This document shows positions 7,794 through 15,887 of a DNA stretch of 40,466 nucleotides, one piece after another (within the stretch, counting starts at the first letter, position 1; each line of letters starts with the position of its first letter). The position numbers and the translations under genes were made by a program. This DNA is from an uncultured Pseudoflavonifractor sp. (lineage in GTDB: Bacteria; Bacillota; Clostridia; Oscillospirales; Oscillospiraceae): assembly GCF_944387805.1 (NCBI RefSeq), contig NZ_CALXGI010000021.1, positions 1 to 40,466 on the forward strand. The letters run 5' to 3'. The notes under the pieces were generated by a model. That model worked only from the letters and a program-made list of their open reading frames with translations. It was not told the DNA's origin and did no database searches.

Positions 7794-10700
7794 TTACATC
7801 TGCTTGATCAGCCAGTCGTAAAAGCTTCGGATCTTCTCCGCCAGCTCGCTGCCCGCCTCATCCTCAAAGTCCCGGGACGCCATGGGGTAGGCGATGTCCA
7901 GCTCATCGCTCTCCCGCTTCAGCGCCCGCAGCTCTTTGAGGTACGCCTTCAGCTCCGCCCGTCTGGCCTGAATGGCCTCCAGCTGGGCGTCGGTGGCGTT
8001 GTCCTCCTGGTCCCTCAGGGCGTCGATGAAGCGCTCATAGTCGTCGTCTCCGAGGGCATAGAAGGCCTGGGCGGCATAGTACTCCTTGCAGTCCCGTTCC
8101 AGGCGGCTGGTCAGCTTGCCGCCCAGAGGCTTCTCGTCGCCCACCTCTATGTTCCAGCGGCCGCGCAGCTTGTTGTATTCGATAAGTCCGCCCGCCAGGC
8201 AGTCCACAAAGGTCTGCTTCCTCTTGCCCGACTTGGCCTGGATGGCCGCGGCAGTGTTGTGGGCCTCCAGCAGCTGCTTGAGCTCCTCCGCCGCGGGGAA
8301 GTCCGCCTTCAGCTCGGTCCACACCGACATCTTCCGCCGCAGGCCGCTCTCGGCCAGCCGCTCGCCCAGGTCGGCAGGGGCGGGGTTGTCGGTGGTGGTC
8401 ATGACCTGGTTGACATACTTCAGGTCCTCTCTGCGCATGGCAGGCTTGAGCAGGCCTTTGGCATCCTTGATCTTTCTGCCCGCCAGAATGCCGCACAGCT
8501 CCTCCATGGTGCAGGATGTGCTGTCATCCAGCTCCGCCGCTGCCAGCAGGCCGGCCGCCGACACGTCCGGATTGGGCAGATAGAGGGCGTACTCCGCCGT
8601 GGCGCCAGTGGCACCGGGGTTGGTCCGCACCACCAGCCCCAGACCAGCGGCCTTCTTCAGGTCATCCGCCGCCTCCTTGGCCAGCCCCGCCTCCCGCAGG
8701 TCCCACTCGGGGATGTCCCCGTGGAACAGGGTCTGGTTGACCAGGTTGGGGAAGCGGCTCCAGTCCCGCCCATTCTCGCCGTACTCCATATGGAGGCCCA
8801 CCTCGTGGGGATTGGACTCATAGTCCTTCTCCGCCTGCTCCACCCAGGACAGGGCCCAGGCGGGCACGCAGATATACAGCCGGTAGAGCACAATCTCCTC
8901 CCGGGCGGAGCTGCGGTACACGCTGCCCGGGTCCACCACGCCGTGGCTGGTGGCGTACTTCTCAATGTGCTGGTCCAGCCACTTGCAGCCATATGGCACA
9001 GTGAGGTACTTGTTGCAGCCGCAGCTGTCCAGGGAGAAGCCGGTCCTGGTCTGCAGCAGCGGGCTGGCGTTCATGCTCAGCTGGTTGACCAGGGTCTGGG
9101 CGGCGGTCTCCAGGGGCTTGTGGCCGTCGGGGTCCTGAGCAGGAGGCAGCTGGGGTACCACCGCGTCCTTGTCGCCGGAGTATAGCTTCACCAGGAAGTT
9201 CTCCATGGTAGAGTTGACTACCTGGCCGAACTCCTCCTGGATGAAGTCCCGGATGATCTTGGCCGCGTCGAAGGCCGCCTGGCTCTTGCCCTGGGGCGGG
9301 TCCAGCTGGGTCCACTCGTCCTTCTTGCTGCACAGCAGGGAGACAAACTTCTTGGCCTTCCGGCTCACCTCCGTATCCGGAATAAGGTCGTCCAGGTAGC
9401 GCATCACTACCTTGGTGGCGTGCTCGCCGCCGGTCAGGTCAATGGGAGACCAGGAGAAGGAGCGGCCGAACAGCGCCTCATGCTCCTTGGAGTCGGTGAG
9501 GAGGCCTGCGTTCTTCTTCAGCAGCCTCTGCAGCTCCTTGATGACAAAGGTATATACATTGTAGAGGCCGCTGCCCATGGGCAGGATCATCTTCTCGTCC
9601 AGCTGCCTGTACCACCGCTCTGTGTCGGCCCAGTCCTGATTGGTTCCGCCGAAAAAGCCCTTGACCCTGGACGCCGCGTAGTTTACAAACTTGCCGGTGT
9701 CATAGAGCACGCCGTGGAGTTGGTCCATCAGGTTAATCATGTAGTAGGGGCCTTTCGCCTGGAGCTCCTTTTCCGCGCTGTCCTCAAACCGCTTGCGGAG
9801 CTCTCTCTTGTTTCCCAGCGCTGCCTTGACGTCGTGGGGCGAGAGCCTGGCGTCCAGCAGGAATTTTTCGGCAGCCTCGCTGGTGGCATCTCTGCACTTG
9901 GAAAAATTATCCCAAACCTTGTCAAAGACCTTGTTGGCCACGTAGACCGTCATCAGGTCAATGGGCACCACGCAGGAGGAGTAGCCGATGACGTTGTAGC
10001 AGTAGTTGGCGTCCCGGGGAAAGACCTGGTGGCTCTGGCGGCCCACCGCCTCGCCGCTGAGGGCGGTGCGGTTGGAGAGGAAGGAATCCACCAGGAAGGG
10101 CTTGCTGCCCGCCTTGGCCTCGGTGGTGGAGATCAGGTTCAGGATGGAGTTGGCCACCACCTTTCGGGCGGTGTCAGCCGGGTCTCCGAAAATCACGCCG
10201 CCGTTGGCAATGCCCTCCACCAGGGTGCAGAAATCGAAGATATTCTCCTTGATCTCCACATCAAAGGTGCCGTACTGGTGGCGGAACACCTCGCCCCGGC
10301 TCTGAAGGCCCATGAAATAGTCGATCTCCTTCAGGGCGGCATAGGCGTTGCGGTTGCCCTTCTTCTTGCGCACTGGGTCGGGCTCGTTGCCGCAGGCGCT
10401 GGGCAGCATCAGGTAGGCGGATACGCCGGTGTGCCTGTACCGATCCTCGCTGATGTTGAAGATAATCTGCCGGGTGAGAAAGGGCAGGTCCACCATGGTG
10501 CCGCTGCCAGTGCCGCCGGCCAGTCCGCCCAGGAAGAACACATTGAGCCGCACGCTGGCCGGTTTGCCCACCAACAGGCGGTTGATTGCGGCGGTCAAGC
10601 CGTTGGTGAGGGCTGCGATGGTGTTGGGCTGGCAGAGACGGACACGGCCGGGCTGACGCCAGGCGCCGGCGCCCGTCTCGTCAAAGCCGGACTGGGACGG

Positions 10701-11114
10701 GGCGGTGATGGCCATGCCGCCCGTCTCATCGTACAGCTTGGGGTCCACCCAGGCCTTCATCTGAGGGGAGATCCTGGCCGGATTGATGGACTCGTGGGCC
10801 CCCTCGTAGGGGAGCCGGAGCACCTCGGTGCTGTCAAAGCCCCGCTCATTCTCCAGCTCGTCCAGCTCCTTGTGGGCCGCGTCCACCGCCAGGAAGGCGG
10901 TCTTCTCAGCAAGCTCCAGAGGGTCCACCTTCCACCGCAGCTGGTCCCGGATGGTGCACAGGGTCTTGTGGCCGTTGCCGCCGCTGCTGATGAAGAGAAA
11001 CATCTCGTTTACCAGCTTCCGCTTGTGGGTGGAGATGACGCCGGTACCGTCCAGATAGTCCAGCGTCTTGAGATTGGCTTCTACCTTTCGCTTCTGGGCT
11101 TCGTTCATAGACAT
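7794..11114 (-). CDS. Large tubulin/FtsZ-like GTPase
   Basis: A 1106-residue cytosolic protein; ATG at 11114 with AAGGAAGGATATCC upstream. The nucleotide-binding hallmarks of the tubulin/FtsZ superfamily are visible near the N-terminus: a Gly-rich SSGGNGHKT (43-51) in the position of loop T1 and the signature AGGTGSG (199-205), loop T4, followed by TMVDLPF. A segment KENIFDFCTLVEG shortly afterwards could correspond to the catalytic T7 region, but this is uncertain. The protein is almost three times the length of FtsZ, with about 700 extra residues that are mainly charged helices. It best fits the 'tubulin-like' family (Pfam Tubulin_2), which is separate from cell-division FtsZ and is found next to vWA and GTPase genes. 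Here the vWA gene lies just upstream. Whether it polymerises is unknown. Confidence 0.8.
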   Translation of the reverse strand: MSMNEAQKRKVEANLKTLDYLDGTGVISTHKRKLVNEMFLFISSGGNGHKTLCTIRDQLRWKVDPLELAEKTAFLAVDAAHKELDELENERGFDSTEVLRLPYEGAHESINPARISPQMKAWVDPKLYDETGGMAITAPSQSGFDETGAGAWRQPGRVRLCQPNTIAALTNGLTAAINRLLVGKPASVRLNVFFLGGLAGGTGSGTMVDLPFLTRQIIFNISEDRYRHTGVSAYLMLPSACGNEPDPVRKKKGNRNAYAALKEIDYFMGLQSRGEVFRHQYGTFDVEIKENIFDFCTLVEGIANGGVIFGDPADTARKVVANSILNLISTTEAKAGSKPFLVDSFLSNRTALSGEAVGRQSHQVFPRDANYCYNVIGYSSCVVPIDLMTVYVANKVFDKVWDNFSKCRDATSEAAEKFLLDARLSPHDVKAALGNKRELRKRFEDSAEKELQAKGPYYMINLMDQLHGVLYDTGKFVNYAASRVKGFFGGTNQDWADTERWYRQLDEKMILPMGSGLYNVYTFVIKELQRLLKKNAGLLTDSKEHEALFGRSFSWSPIDLTGGEHATKVVMRYLDDLIPDTEVSRKAKKFVSLLCSKKDEWTQLDPPQGKSQAAFDAAKIIRDFIQEEFGQVVNSTMENFLVKLYSGDKDAVVPQLPPAQDPDGHKPLETAAQTLVNQLSMNASPLLQTRTGFSLDSCGCNKYLTVPYGCKWLDQHIEKYATSHGVVDPGSVYRSSAREEIVLYRLYICVPAWALSWVEQAEKDYESNPHEVGLHMEYGENGRDWSRFPNLVNQTLFHGDIPEWDLREAGLAKEAADDLKKAAGLGLVVRTNPGATGATAEYALYLPNPDVSAAGLLAAAELDDSTSCTMEELCGILAGRKIKDAKGLLKPAMRREDLKYVNQVMTTTDNPAPADLGERLAESGLRRKMSVWTELKADFPAAEELKQLLEAHNTAAAIQAKSGKRKQTFVDCLAGGLIEYNKLRGRWNIEVGDEKPLGGKLTSRLERDCKEYYAAQAFYALGDDDYERFIDALRDQEDNATDAQLEAIQARRAELKAYLKELRALKRESDELDIAYPMASRDFEDEAGSELAEKIRSFYDWLIKQM

Positions 11115-11168
11115 GGATATCCTTCCTTTCTCTCTTCCGCTCAGGTGATATGGTACGGAGGCCAGGGC

Positions 11169-13295
11169 TCAGAATTCCTCCTCGTCCGGCCGCCGGAATT
11201 CCACCTCAATGGTCAGTCCGCTCTCATCGTTCCGGTAGATCTCTCCGCTCAGGGCCCGGCTGTCCCTGCCGTAGCGGTAGGTCTCATATTTGGTCCGGCC
11301 GCTGGTGCGGGTGGTGATGCGGATGCGGTAGCGGTCGGAGGTGAGCTCGGTCTTTGCCGCCTGCACCGCCTTTACAATGCGCTGCATGCCCGCGCTGCTG
11401 GAGCCGGGGTCCAGACTGGACATCACCAGAGTGTACAGGGTAAAAGAGGCGCCCCGGGGCGCAGGAATGGTCTCCACGCTGTACCCCTCGCCGCAGGCAC
11501 AGATGACGGTAAAGTCGCCGCGGAGATACCGGGTCCGTCTCCGCAGCACCAGAGCCGCAGCGATGAGCAGTACCAGCACCGCCAGTATCAGGGGCAGGCA
11601 GGCCGCCAGGCTGAAGGTGACCTCCACTGTTCCAGGGATGTCCCAGGTCTGGCCCAGGCTGTCCACCGCGTGGACGGTAAAAGACGCCTGGCCCAGGCTC
11701 AGCCCCTTGATGGTGATGACGCCGTTCTCGCCGGAGATGATGTCCAGCCGGTCCTGGGGGTCCCAGGAGGCGCTGTCCACCTCCAGACTCACGTTATCCC
11801 AGCCGGCCATAAACTGCTGATGCAGGTCCACGTCCACGCTGTCCTTGTGGGGCACAGTCACCAGAACAGGGTCGCCGCCCATGGTGAACTCCAGAGTCTG
11901 GGCCGTGGTGCGGGCCATTTGGGCGGCGGCAACCGCCGCCTCGGCCACATACCGGCCAGGAGCGGGGACGGTAATCTGTCCCACCAAGGCGTTCTCCGCC
12001 TCGCTGTATGTAAGGGACACCGTCTGGCTCTCTCCCCCTGCCTCCGGAGTCACCGTGCAGACGGCGCTGCTGAGGCCGGCGTAAAACTCCGCGCCCTGCA
12101 TTTCGTCCATGTAGACGGCCTGCACCTTGATTTCGGCGGTGCCGCCGTAGAGACTGCTCTCCATCTGAAGGGTAATGCCCGTAACGGGCACCAGGCTGAC
12201 GTTATAGGACACCTCACCCTCGGCGCCCAGGGTCCACACCCCCTGAACCGGGGCCATAATGGTCATCATGGCATATCCGTTGCCACGGACAAAGCGGACG
12301 CTGTCTCCGCCGAGATCCACTGCGGTTCCGCTGGGGTCCCACAGGGACAGCCCGCCGATGGCGCCTTCCCCGATGATGTAGATGTTGGCGCAGAAGATGC
12401 CCGGGCTGGTGAGGTCCACGTCATAGTAGGTCCAGCCGTCCTGGTACCAGGGTGGGAGCGTCGTGCTGTCGGAGCCCATCATCATGCCGAAGATGGCGGT
12501 GTAGAATGTGCTGACCTCCTGGCGGGAGTCGGTGATCAGGTAATTGACCCGGGACGCCGCGCCGGTGTCATCGCTGTCGGGGAGCATCAGTCCATCCCCG
12601 GCCTGGGTGCTGTTGGCAATGTTCCAGATCTCCGCCCGGCCCTGGTCGTTGATCCGCCCCTGGTAGTTCAGACCCACCACGTAAATTTCACAGTTCATCT
12701 GCCGGGCCGCCTCCAGGCCTTCCGCCATCATGGCGGAGGAGCGTGCCATCCCCTCAGCGGAAAGGGCGTCGGTGTAGCCGTCGGTGAACAGGATAATCAT
12801 GTTCTTCCGCACGCCGTCCTGGGCGTTCTTGATCATCTCTGTGCCCGCCAGCACCGCCCGGCCCAGGTCGGTGGCGCCGGTGTTTACGGTGTCATAGACA
12901 ATGGCATCGATTTTGCCGGTGATGAAGCCTACCTCGGTCTCGGAGGCCAACTCCACCGGGATGGTCTCTGTCTCCGTGTCCGCGCTGAAGGAGATGACGC
13001 CCACCTTGGAGCTGCCCGTCTCCGCTCCGCCGGCCTGGCCCATCAGGCTCTCGGTATACAGGGAATTGACAAACATCCCCGCCGCCGACACGGCCAGCCG
13101 CTCCCGGTCCGTAGCATTCATGGAGCCGCTCTTGTCGATGAGCAGGGCAATGTTGTAGGGCTGATAGCTGCCGGAGTTCTCCGCCGCGCCGGCAGCCGGA
13201 GCCCACAGGCCGAAACAGCTGCACAGGAGACAGAGTGCCACTGCCAATGCGATTCGTCTCAGACATGCGTTGCTCATATTGCTTCTCTTCTCCAT
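11169..13295 (-). CDS. Exported von Willebrand factor A protein with cytosolic tail
   Basis: A 708-residue protein; ATG at 13295 follows GGGAGGAACCGGAG. A signal peptide spans about 11-38 and ends APAAGAA. The vWA domain begins at about 46 with a complete metal-ion-dependent adhesion site: DKSGS (Asp54, Ser56, Ser58), a Thr in NTGATDLGRA, and Asp in LFTDGYTD. Several predicted beta-sandwich segments follow (about 260-550). One transmembrane helix lies at about 562-584 (LPLILAVLVLLIAAALVL) before RRRTRYLR, leaving a 124-residue domain in the cytosol. The ligand-binding part is therefore outside and a small domain is inside, a layout suited to signalling to the cytosolic tubulin-like and GTPase proteins encoded downstream. 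It is the first gene of the leftward operon. Confidence 0.85.
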   Translation of the reverse strand: MEKRSNMSNACLRRIALAVALCLLCSCFGLWAPAAGAAENSGSYQPYNIALLIDKSGSMNATDRERLAVSAAGMFVNSLYTESLMGQAGGAETGSSKVGVISFSADTETETIPVELASETEVGFITGKIDAIVYDTVNTGATDLGRAVLAGTEMIKNAQDGVRKNMIILFTDGYTDALSAEGMARSSAMMAEGLEAARQMNCEIYVVGLNYQGRINDQGRAEIWNIANSTQAGDGLMLPDSDDTGAASRVNYLITDSRQEVSTFYTAIFGMMMGSDSTTLPPWYQDGWTYYDVDLTSPGIFCANIYIIGEGAIGGLSLWDPSGTAVDLGGDSVRFVRGNGYAMMTIMAPVQGVWTLGAEGEVSYNVSLVPVTGITLQMESSLYGGTAEIKVQAVYMDEMQGAEFYAGLSSAVCTVTPEAGGESQTVSLTYSEAENALVGQITVPAPGRYVAEAAVAAAQMARTTAQTLEFTMGGDPVLVTVPHKDSVDVDLHQQFMAGWDNVSLEVDSASWDPQDRLDIISGENGVITIKGLSLGQASFTVHAVDSLGQTWDIPGTVEVTFSLAACLPLILAVLVLLIAAALVLRRRTRYLRGDFTVICACGEGYSVETIPAPRGASFTLYTLVMSSLDPGSSSAGMQRIVKAVQAAKTELTSDRYRIRITTRTSGRTKYETYRYGRDSRALSGEIYRNDESGLTIEVEFRRPDEEEF

Positions 13296-13383
13296 CTCCG
13301 GTTCCTCCCTCAAACGTTGTCCCAGGCAAGTATTTGTATTACATTTCCACTATTATTCTTCTTTTTATGTTAAATATAGACAA

Positions 13384-13412
13384 ATTGTAAGTATTTTCTT
13401 TTTTCAAGTCAA
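13384..13412 (-). promoter_or_regulatory. Sigma-A promoter of the vWA/tubulin/GTPase operon
   Basis: On the minus strand TTGACT (13412-13407), a 17-bp spacer and TACAAT (13389-13384) each match the consensus at five of six positions. Transcription would start near 13377, leaving a leader of about 80 nt before the vWA start codon. Confidence 0.75.
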
Positions 13413-13538
13413 TATCACTCGTTTATTATTGCAACTTCATTTTCTTCCTGAATTTTCCTTTTCATTTCTCAGCCCATATTGCGCTGCTGTGAGCACTGCA
13501 TTCCCCGCACTTTGTAAGAGAAAACGGAAGCTTCTTTT

Positions 13539-13589
13539 GATTGTCACAGGCTTTTTTCGAAAAACTTTTATTTTTCTCCTGTGACAATC
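13539..13589. repeat. 12-bp perfect inverted repeat in the divergent region
   Basis: GATTGTCACAGG (13539-13550) is repeated inverted as CCTGTGACAATC (13578-13589) with 27 AT-rich bases between. It may be a paired operator or a leader stem-loop of the rightward operon, which starts 90 bases downstream. There is no U-tract directly after it, so it is not a typical terminator. Confidence 0.6.
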
Positions 13590-13678
13590 CAGCTCTTCAG
13601 GCGTTTTCTTTTGCAGCACAGCCGGAAGCCCCGGTCCGTTCATACCGCCGGTCCTCCGGCAGAAGGAGTGTGTCTCTC

Positions 13679-14881
13679 ATGAAACAGATTCTTCGCCTCT
13701 TGCTCACAGCTGCGTTCTTTGCCCCTCTGCTGCTGTGCAGCGGCTGCGCCTCCCTTTTCTTCCTCCGTCCCAGTTCCTCCGCCAGTTCCCAGCCGCCTGT
13801 GGTCTCTCAGCCCGCAGTTTCTCAGCAGCAGGCCGTTCTCCCTGCCGCCCCTGCCGCCCAGGCCGGCCTGCTGCGGTACTGCCGGCAGCTGCTCAGCGGG
13901 CATGAGCTGGACCTCTACCTCCGGGTGCTGGAAGCTGTGCAGAACGCAGAGCCTGCCATCACCTGCTCCAGCTCCGACCTGGACACCATGCGCCGGATGG
14001 TGGACTATGTGCGCGCCGATTACCCCGAACTCTTCTGGCTGCTGGGCGTCAACTCCAGCACCATCACGACTGTGAACGGCGTGCCCACCGAGGCGGCCAT
14101 TGAGTTCCGGTACAGCGGGGAAGCCGCAGATCCGGCCGCCGCCCAGGCCCGCGTAGAGGCGGCCGCCCAGGAGTGCCTCAGCGGCATTGACCCCGCCTGG
14201 AGTGATTACGACAAGCTCAAGGCTGTGTACGACTGGGTCATCCGCCGCACGGAGTACGACGTGGACGCCGCGGACCAGAGCCTGTATACCGTCCTGGTCT
14301 GCGGCCGGGGCGTGTGCGCCGGCTACGCCAAGACCACCCAGTACCTGCTCAACCGGCTGGGCATCCCCTGCACCTATGTGACGGGCACGGCCCGCGGCGG
14401 CGCCCACGGCTGGAACCTGGTGCTGGCTGACGGCGACTGGTATTACCTGGACCCTACCTGGGGCGACCCTCTCTTCTCCGGCGGCGAAAAGGAGCCGGAC
14501 TATGTGTCCTACAACTACTTCTGCGTCACCAGTGAGGAGCTGTTCCAGACCCATACGCCGGATGACACCTTTCCCCTCCCCCAGTGTACCGCCACAGCCT
14601 GCAACTACTTTGTCCGCAGCGGCCTGCTCCTGGACCGGTACGACTACGACACCGTGCTGGACATCATGCGCCGGGCAGCGGCACAGCGGCAGAGCGCCGC
14701 CTTCCGCTTCACTACCTCCCAGGCTCTGGTCCAGGCGGTGGACGCGCTTACCAGGCAATACGATCTTCTTGACCTGGTGAAGGATACCGACGGCGGCTCC
14801 GGTATCCTGGACACCAGCACGGTATACCACAGCACGGATGAGAAGCTGAACATCTTCACCATCTACTTCACCTTCCAATAA
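13679..14881 (+). CDS. Transglutaminase-like lipoprotein
   Basis: A 400-residue protein. ATG at 13679 has GAAGGAG ten bases upstream; earlier in-frame starts would run through the AT-rich control region. A lipoprotein signal peptide ends LLLCSGC, with Cys23 as the likely lipid-bearing residue, followed by a Ser/Pro/Gln linker. The transglutaminase-like core (about 180-270) has the complete Cys-His-Asp triad: Cys213 in GVCAGYAK, His243 in GGAHGWN and Asp258 in YYLDPTWGD. A C-terminal domain of about 120 residues follows. Such extracytoplasmic transglutaminase-fold proteins may be amidases, proteases or cross-linkers; the substrate is not predictable here. First gene of the rightward operon. 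Confidence 0.85.
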   Translation: MKQILRLLLTAAFFAPLLLCSGCASLFFLRPSSSASSQPPVVSQPAVSQQQAVLPAAPAAQAGLLRYCRQLLSGHELDLYLRVLEAVQNAEPAITCSSSDLDTMRRMVDYVRADYPELFWLLGVNSSTITTVNGVPTEAAIEFRYSGEAADPAAAQARVEAAAQECLSGIDPAWSDYDKLKAVYDWVIRRTEYDVDAADQSLYTVLVCGRGVCAGYAKTTQYLLNRLGIPCTYVTGTARGGAHGWNLVLADGDWYYLDPTWGDPLFSGGEKEPDYVSYNYFCVTSEELFQTHTPDDTFPLPQCTATACNYFVRSGLLLDRYDYDTVLDIMRRAAAQRQSAAFRFTTSQALVQAVDALTRQYDLLDLVKDTDGGSGILDTSTVYHSTDEKLNIFTIYFTFQ

Positions 14882-14891
14882 ACCTGGTTAA

Positions 14892-14920
14892 TTGACAGCC
14901 CTGCCGGACCACTTTAAACT
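14892..14920 (+). promoter_or_regulatory. Probable internal promoter before the nuclease gene
   Basis: A perfect TTGACA (14892-14897), a 17-bp spacer and TAAACT (14915-14920, four of six) lie in the 69-bp gap after the lipoprotein gene. The start would be near 14927, leaving a short leader with GAGGTG at 14939-14944 before ATG 14951. This would let the nuclease/ATPase genes be expressed separately. Confidence 0.55.
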
Positions 14921-14950
14921 AACGGAAAGAATATGTCAGAGGTGCAGGCT

Positions 14951-15874
14951 ATGGGAAAAGCGGATTATATCTCCAACGGCTACGGCTACCGTACCGATGA
15001 ACAGGGACGGGTAATACAGGCCTACGGTGAGCTGCGCCTGACGGACAGCCCGCAGCGGGACGGAGCGGCCCAGCGGGCGGCGGGCGGCGCCGCCCGTCAG
15101 CCGGAAGACGACGGCGGGCATTACATCGGCACCCGCTTCAACGGCAGCCCGGGCGCGGACAACCTGTTTGCCCAGAATCAGGTGGTCAACCGCAGCGACT
15201 ACAAGCGGCTGGAAAATTCCTGGGCCAGGGATCTGCAGCAGGGCAACCGGGTATTCGTCAGCATTGAGAGCAGCTACCCCGGCAGCCAGGACCGGCCTGC
15301 CGTCCTCTCGGGCACCTATACCGTGGTCCGGCCCGACGGCGCCACCTTTACCGACCACTTTTCCTTCACCAACGAGAATATGCACACCGGAGACCTGGCC
15401 AAGGACGCGGGCGGGCTGGAGGACGCGCCGGCGAGCCGGCTGCCTCCCGGCGTCACCCAGGCCGACCTGGAGGCCAGCGTGAAATACGACGAGGGCCGGG
15501 TGTTCCAGAAGGACGACCCCAACGCCCTCACTGTAACTATGGCGGAGGAGTTTCAGGAACTGTCCCAGTCCGAGGAGGAGGCCCAGTTCAAGTCCGGCGT
15601 GTCCTCTCTGTCTGTCCAGGAGGAGACCGGCGAACCAGGCCAGAGCGCGGCAGCCTTTGCCTCCGGGGTGTCCGCCCTGTCTGCCGGGGAAGACGCCCCC
15701 CAGTCCGCAGGCGGGGCAAGCGCTTTTACCGCCGGTGTGGAGGCCGCCGCCATTCAGGAGACAGACGCCGCTCCGGCAGGCGGCGGAACAGCATCCTCCA
15801 GCGGACAGGAGCAGGAGGGCGGCGGAGCGGCGCCGGGCGGCGGTACCTCCGGCGGACAGGATATGGAGCCCTGA
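14951..15874 (+). CDS. His-Me-finger nuclease-like protein (DNA/RNA non-specific endonuclease type) with repeat tail
   Basis: A 307-residue protein. I prefer ATG 14951 because GAGGTG lies six bases before it and the probable promoter starts near 14927; ATG 14933 is possible and adds six residues. The region about 22-150 matches the NS_2-type endonuclease fold of secreted and polymorphic toxins: DDGGH (53-57) with catalytic His57, GTRFNG, then DNLFAQN and VVNR with conserved Asn, and a YKRLENSWARDL helix. The family uses a single metal to cut nucleic acid without sequence preference. There is no signal peptide. After about residue 160 comes an acidic, Gly/Ser/Ala-rich tail with three copies of a 23-residue unit (F-x-S-G-V-S core). 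An ATPase gene follows after 13 bases. Activity is inferred from motifs only. Confidence 0.75.
   Translation: MGKADYISNGYGYRTDEQGRVIQAYGELRLTDSPQRDGAAQRAAGGAARQPEDDGGHYIGTRFNGSPGADNLFAQNQVVNRSDYKRLENSWARDLQQGNRVFVSIESSYPGSQDRPAVLSGTYTVVRPDGATFTDHFSFTNENMHTGDLAKDAGGLEDAPASRLPPGVTQADLEASVKYDEGRVFQKDDPNALTVTMAEEFQELSQSEEEAQFKSGVSSLSVQEETGEPGQSAAAFASGVSALSAGEDAPQSAGGASAFTAGVEAAAIQETDAAPAGGGTASSSGQEQEGGGAAPGGGTSGGQDMEP
15584..15790 (+). repeat. Three 69-bp in-frame repeats in the nuclease tail
   Basis: Three consecutive 23-codon units have Phe codons at 15587, 15656 and 15725. The cores are FKSGVSSLS, FASGVSALS and FTAGVEAAA, each followed by an acidic/Gly/Ser linker. The period is exact, while the linker sequences have diverged, so the repeat is a protein-level unit and not a fresh DNA duplication. 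Confidence 0.75.
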
Positions 15875-15887
15875 AAGGAGCTACACA

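Larger units (their letters stand above)
13296..13678. other. AT-rich divergent control region of the two operons
   Basis: A 383-bp region between divergent starts at 13295 and 13679, markedly AT-rich from about 13330 to 13610 compared with both flanks. It holds a leftward sigma-A promoter (13384-13412) and a 12-bp inverted repeat (13539-13589). I found no convincing rightward sigma-A promoter and no gene. Confidence 0.7.

Noticed and set aside
7794..11114. Tubulin-like protein as plasmid or phage partition TubZ, or as FtsZ
   Set aside because: It is far longer than TubZ or FtsZ, has no TubR-type or division genes nearby, and sits with vWA and GTPase genes.
1935..13373. Very long plus-strand open frames (about 600, 1100 and 1300 codons) opposite the leftward operon
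   Set aside because: They are antisense shadows of GC-rich genes: no ribosome sites, no domain motifs, and low-complexity Gln/Leu/Gly/His-rich products, while the minus-strand frames have motifs and good starts.
13437..13643. A 68-codon minus-strand frame in the divergent control region
   Set aside because: It runs through the AT-rich control region and both arms of the inverted repeat, and I saw no domain or motif in its product.
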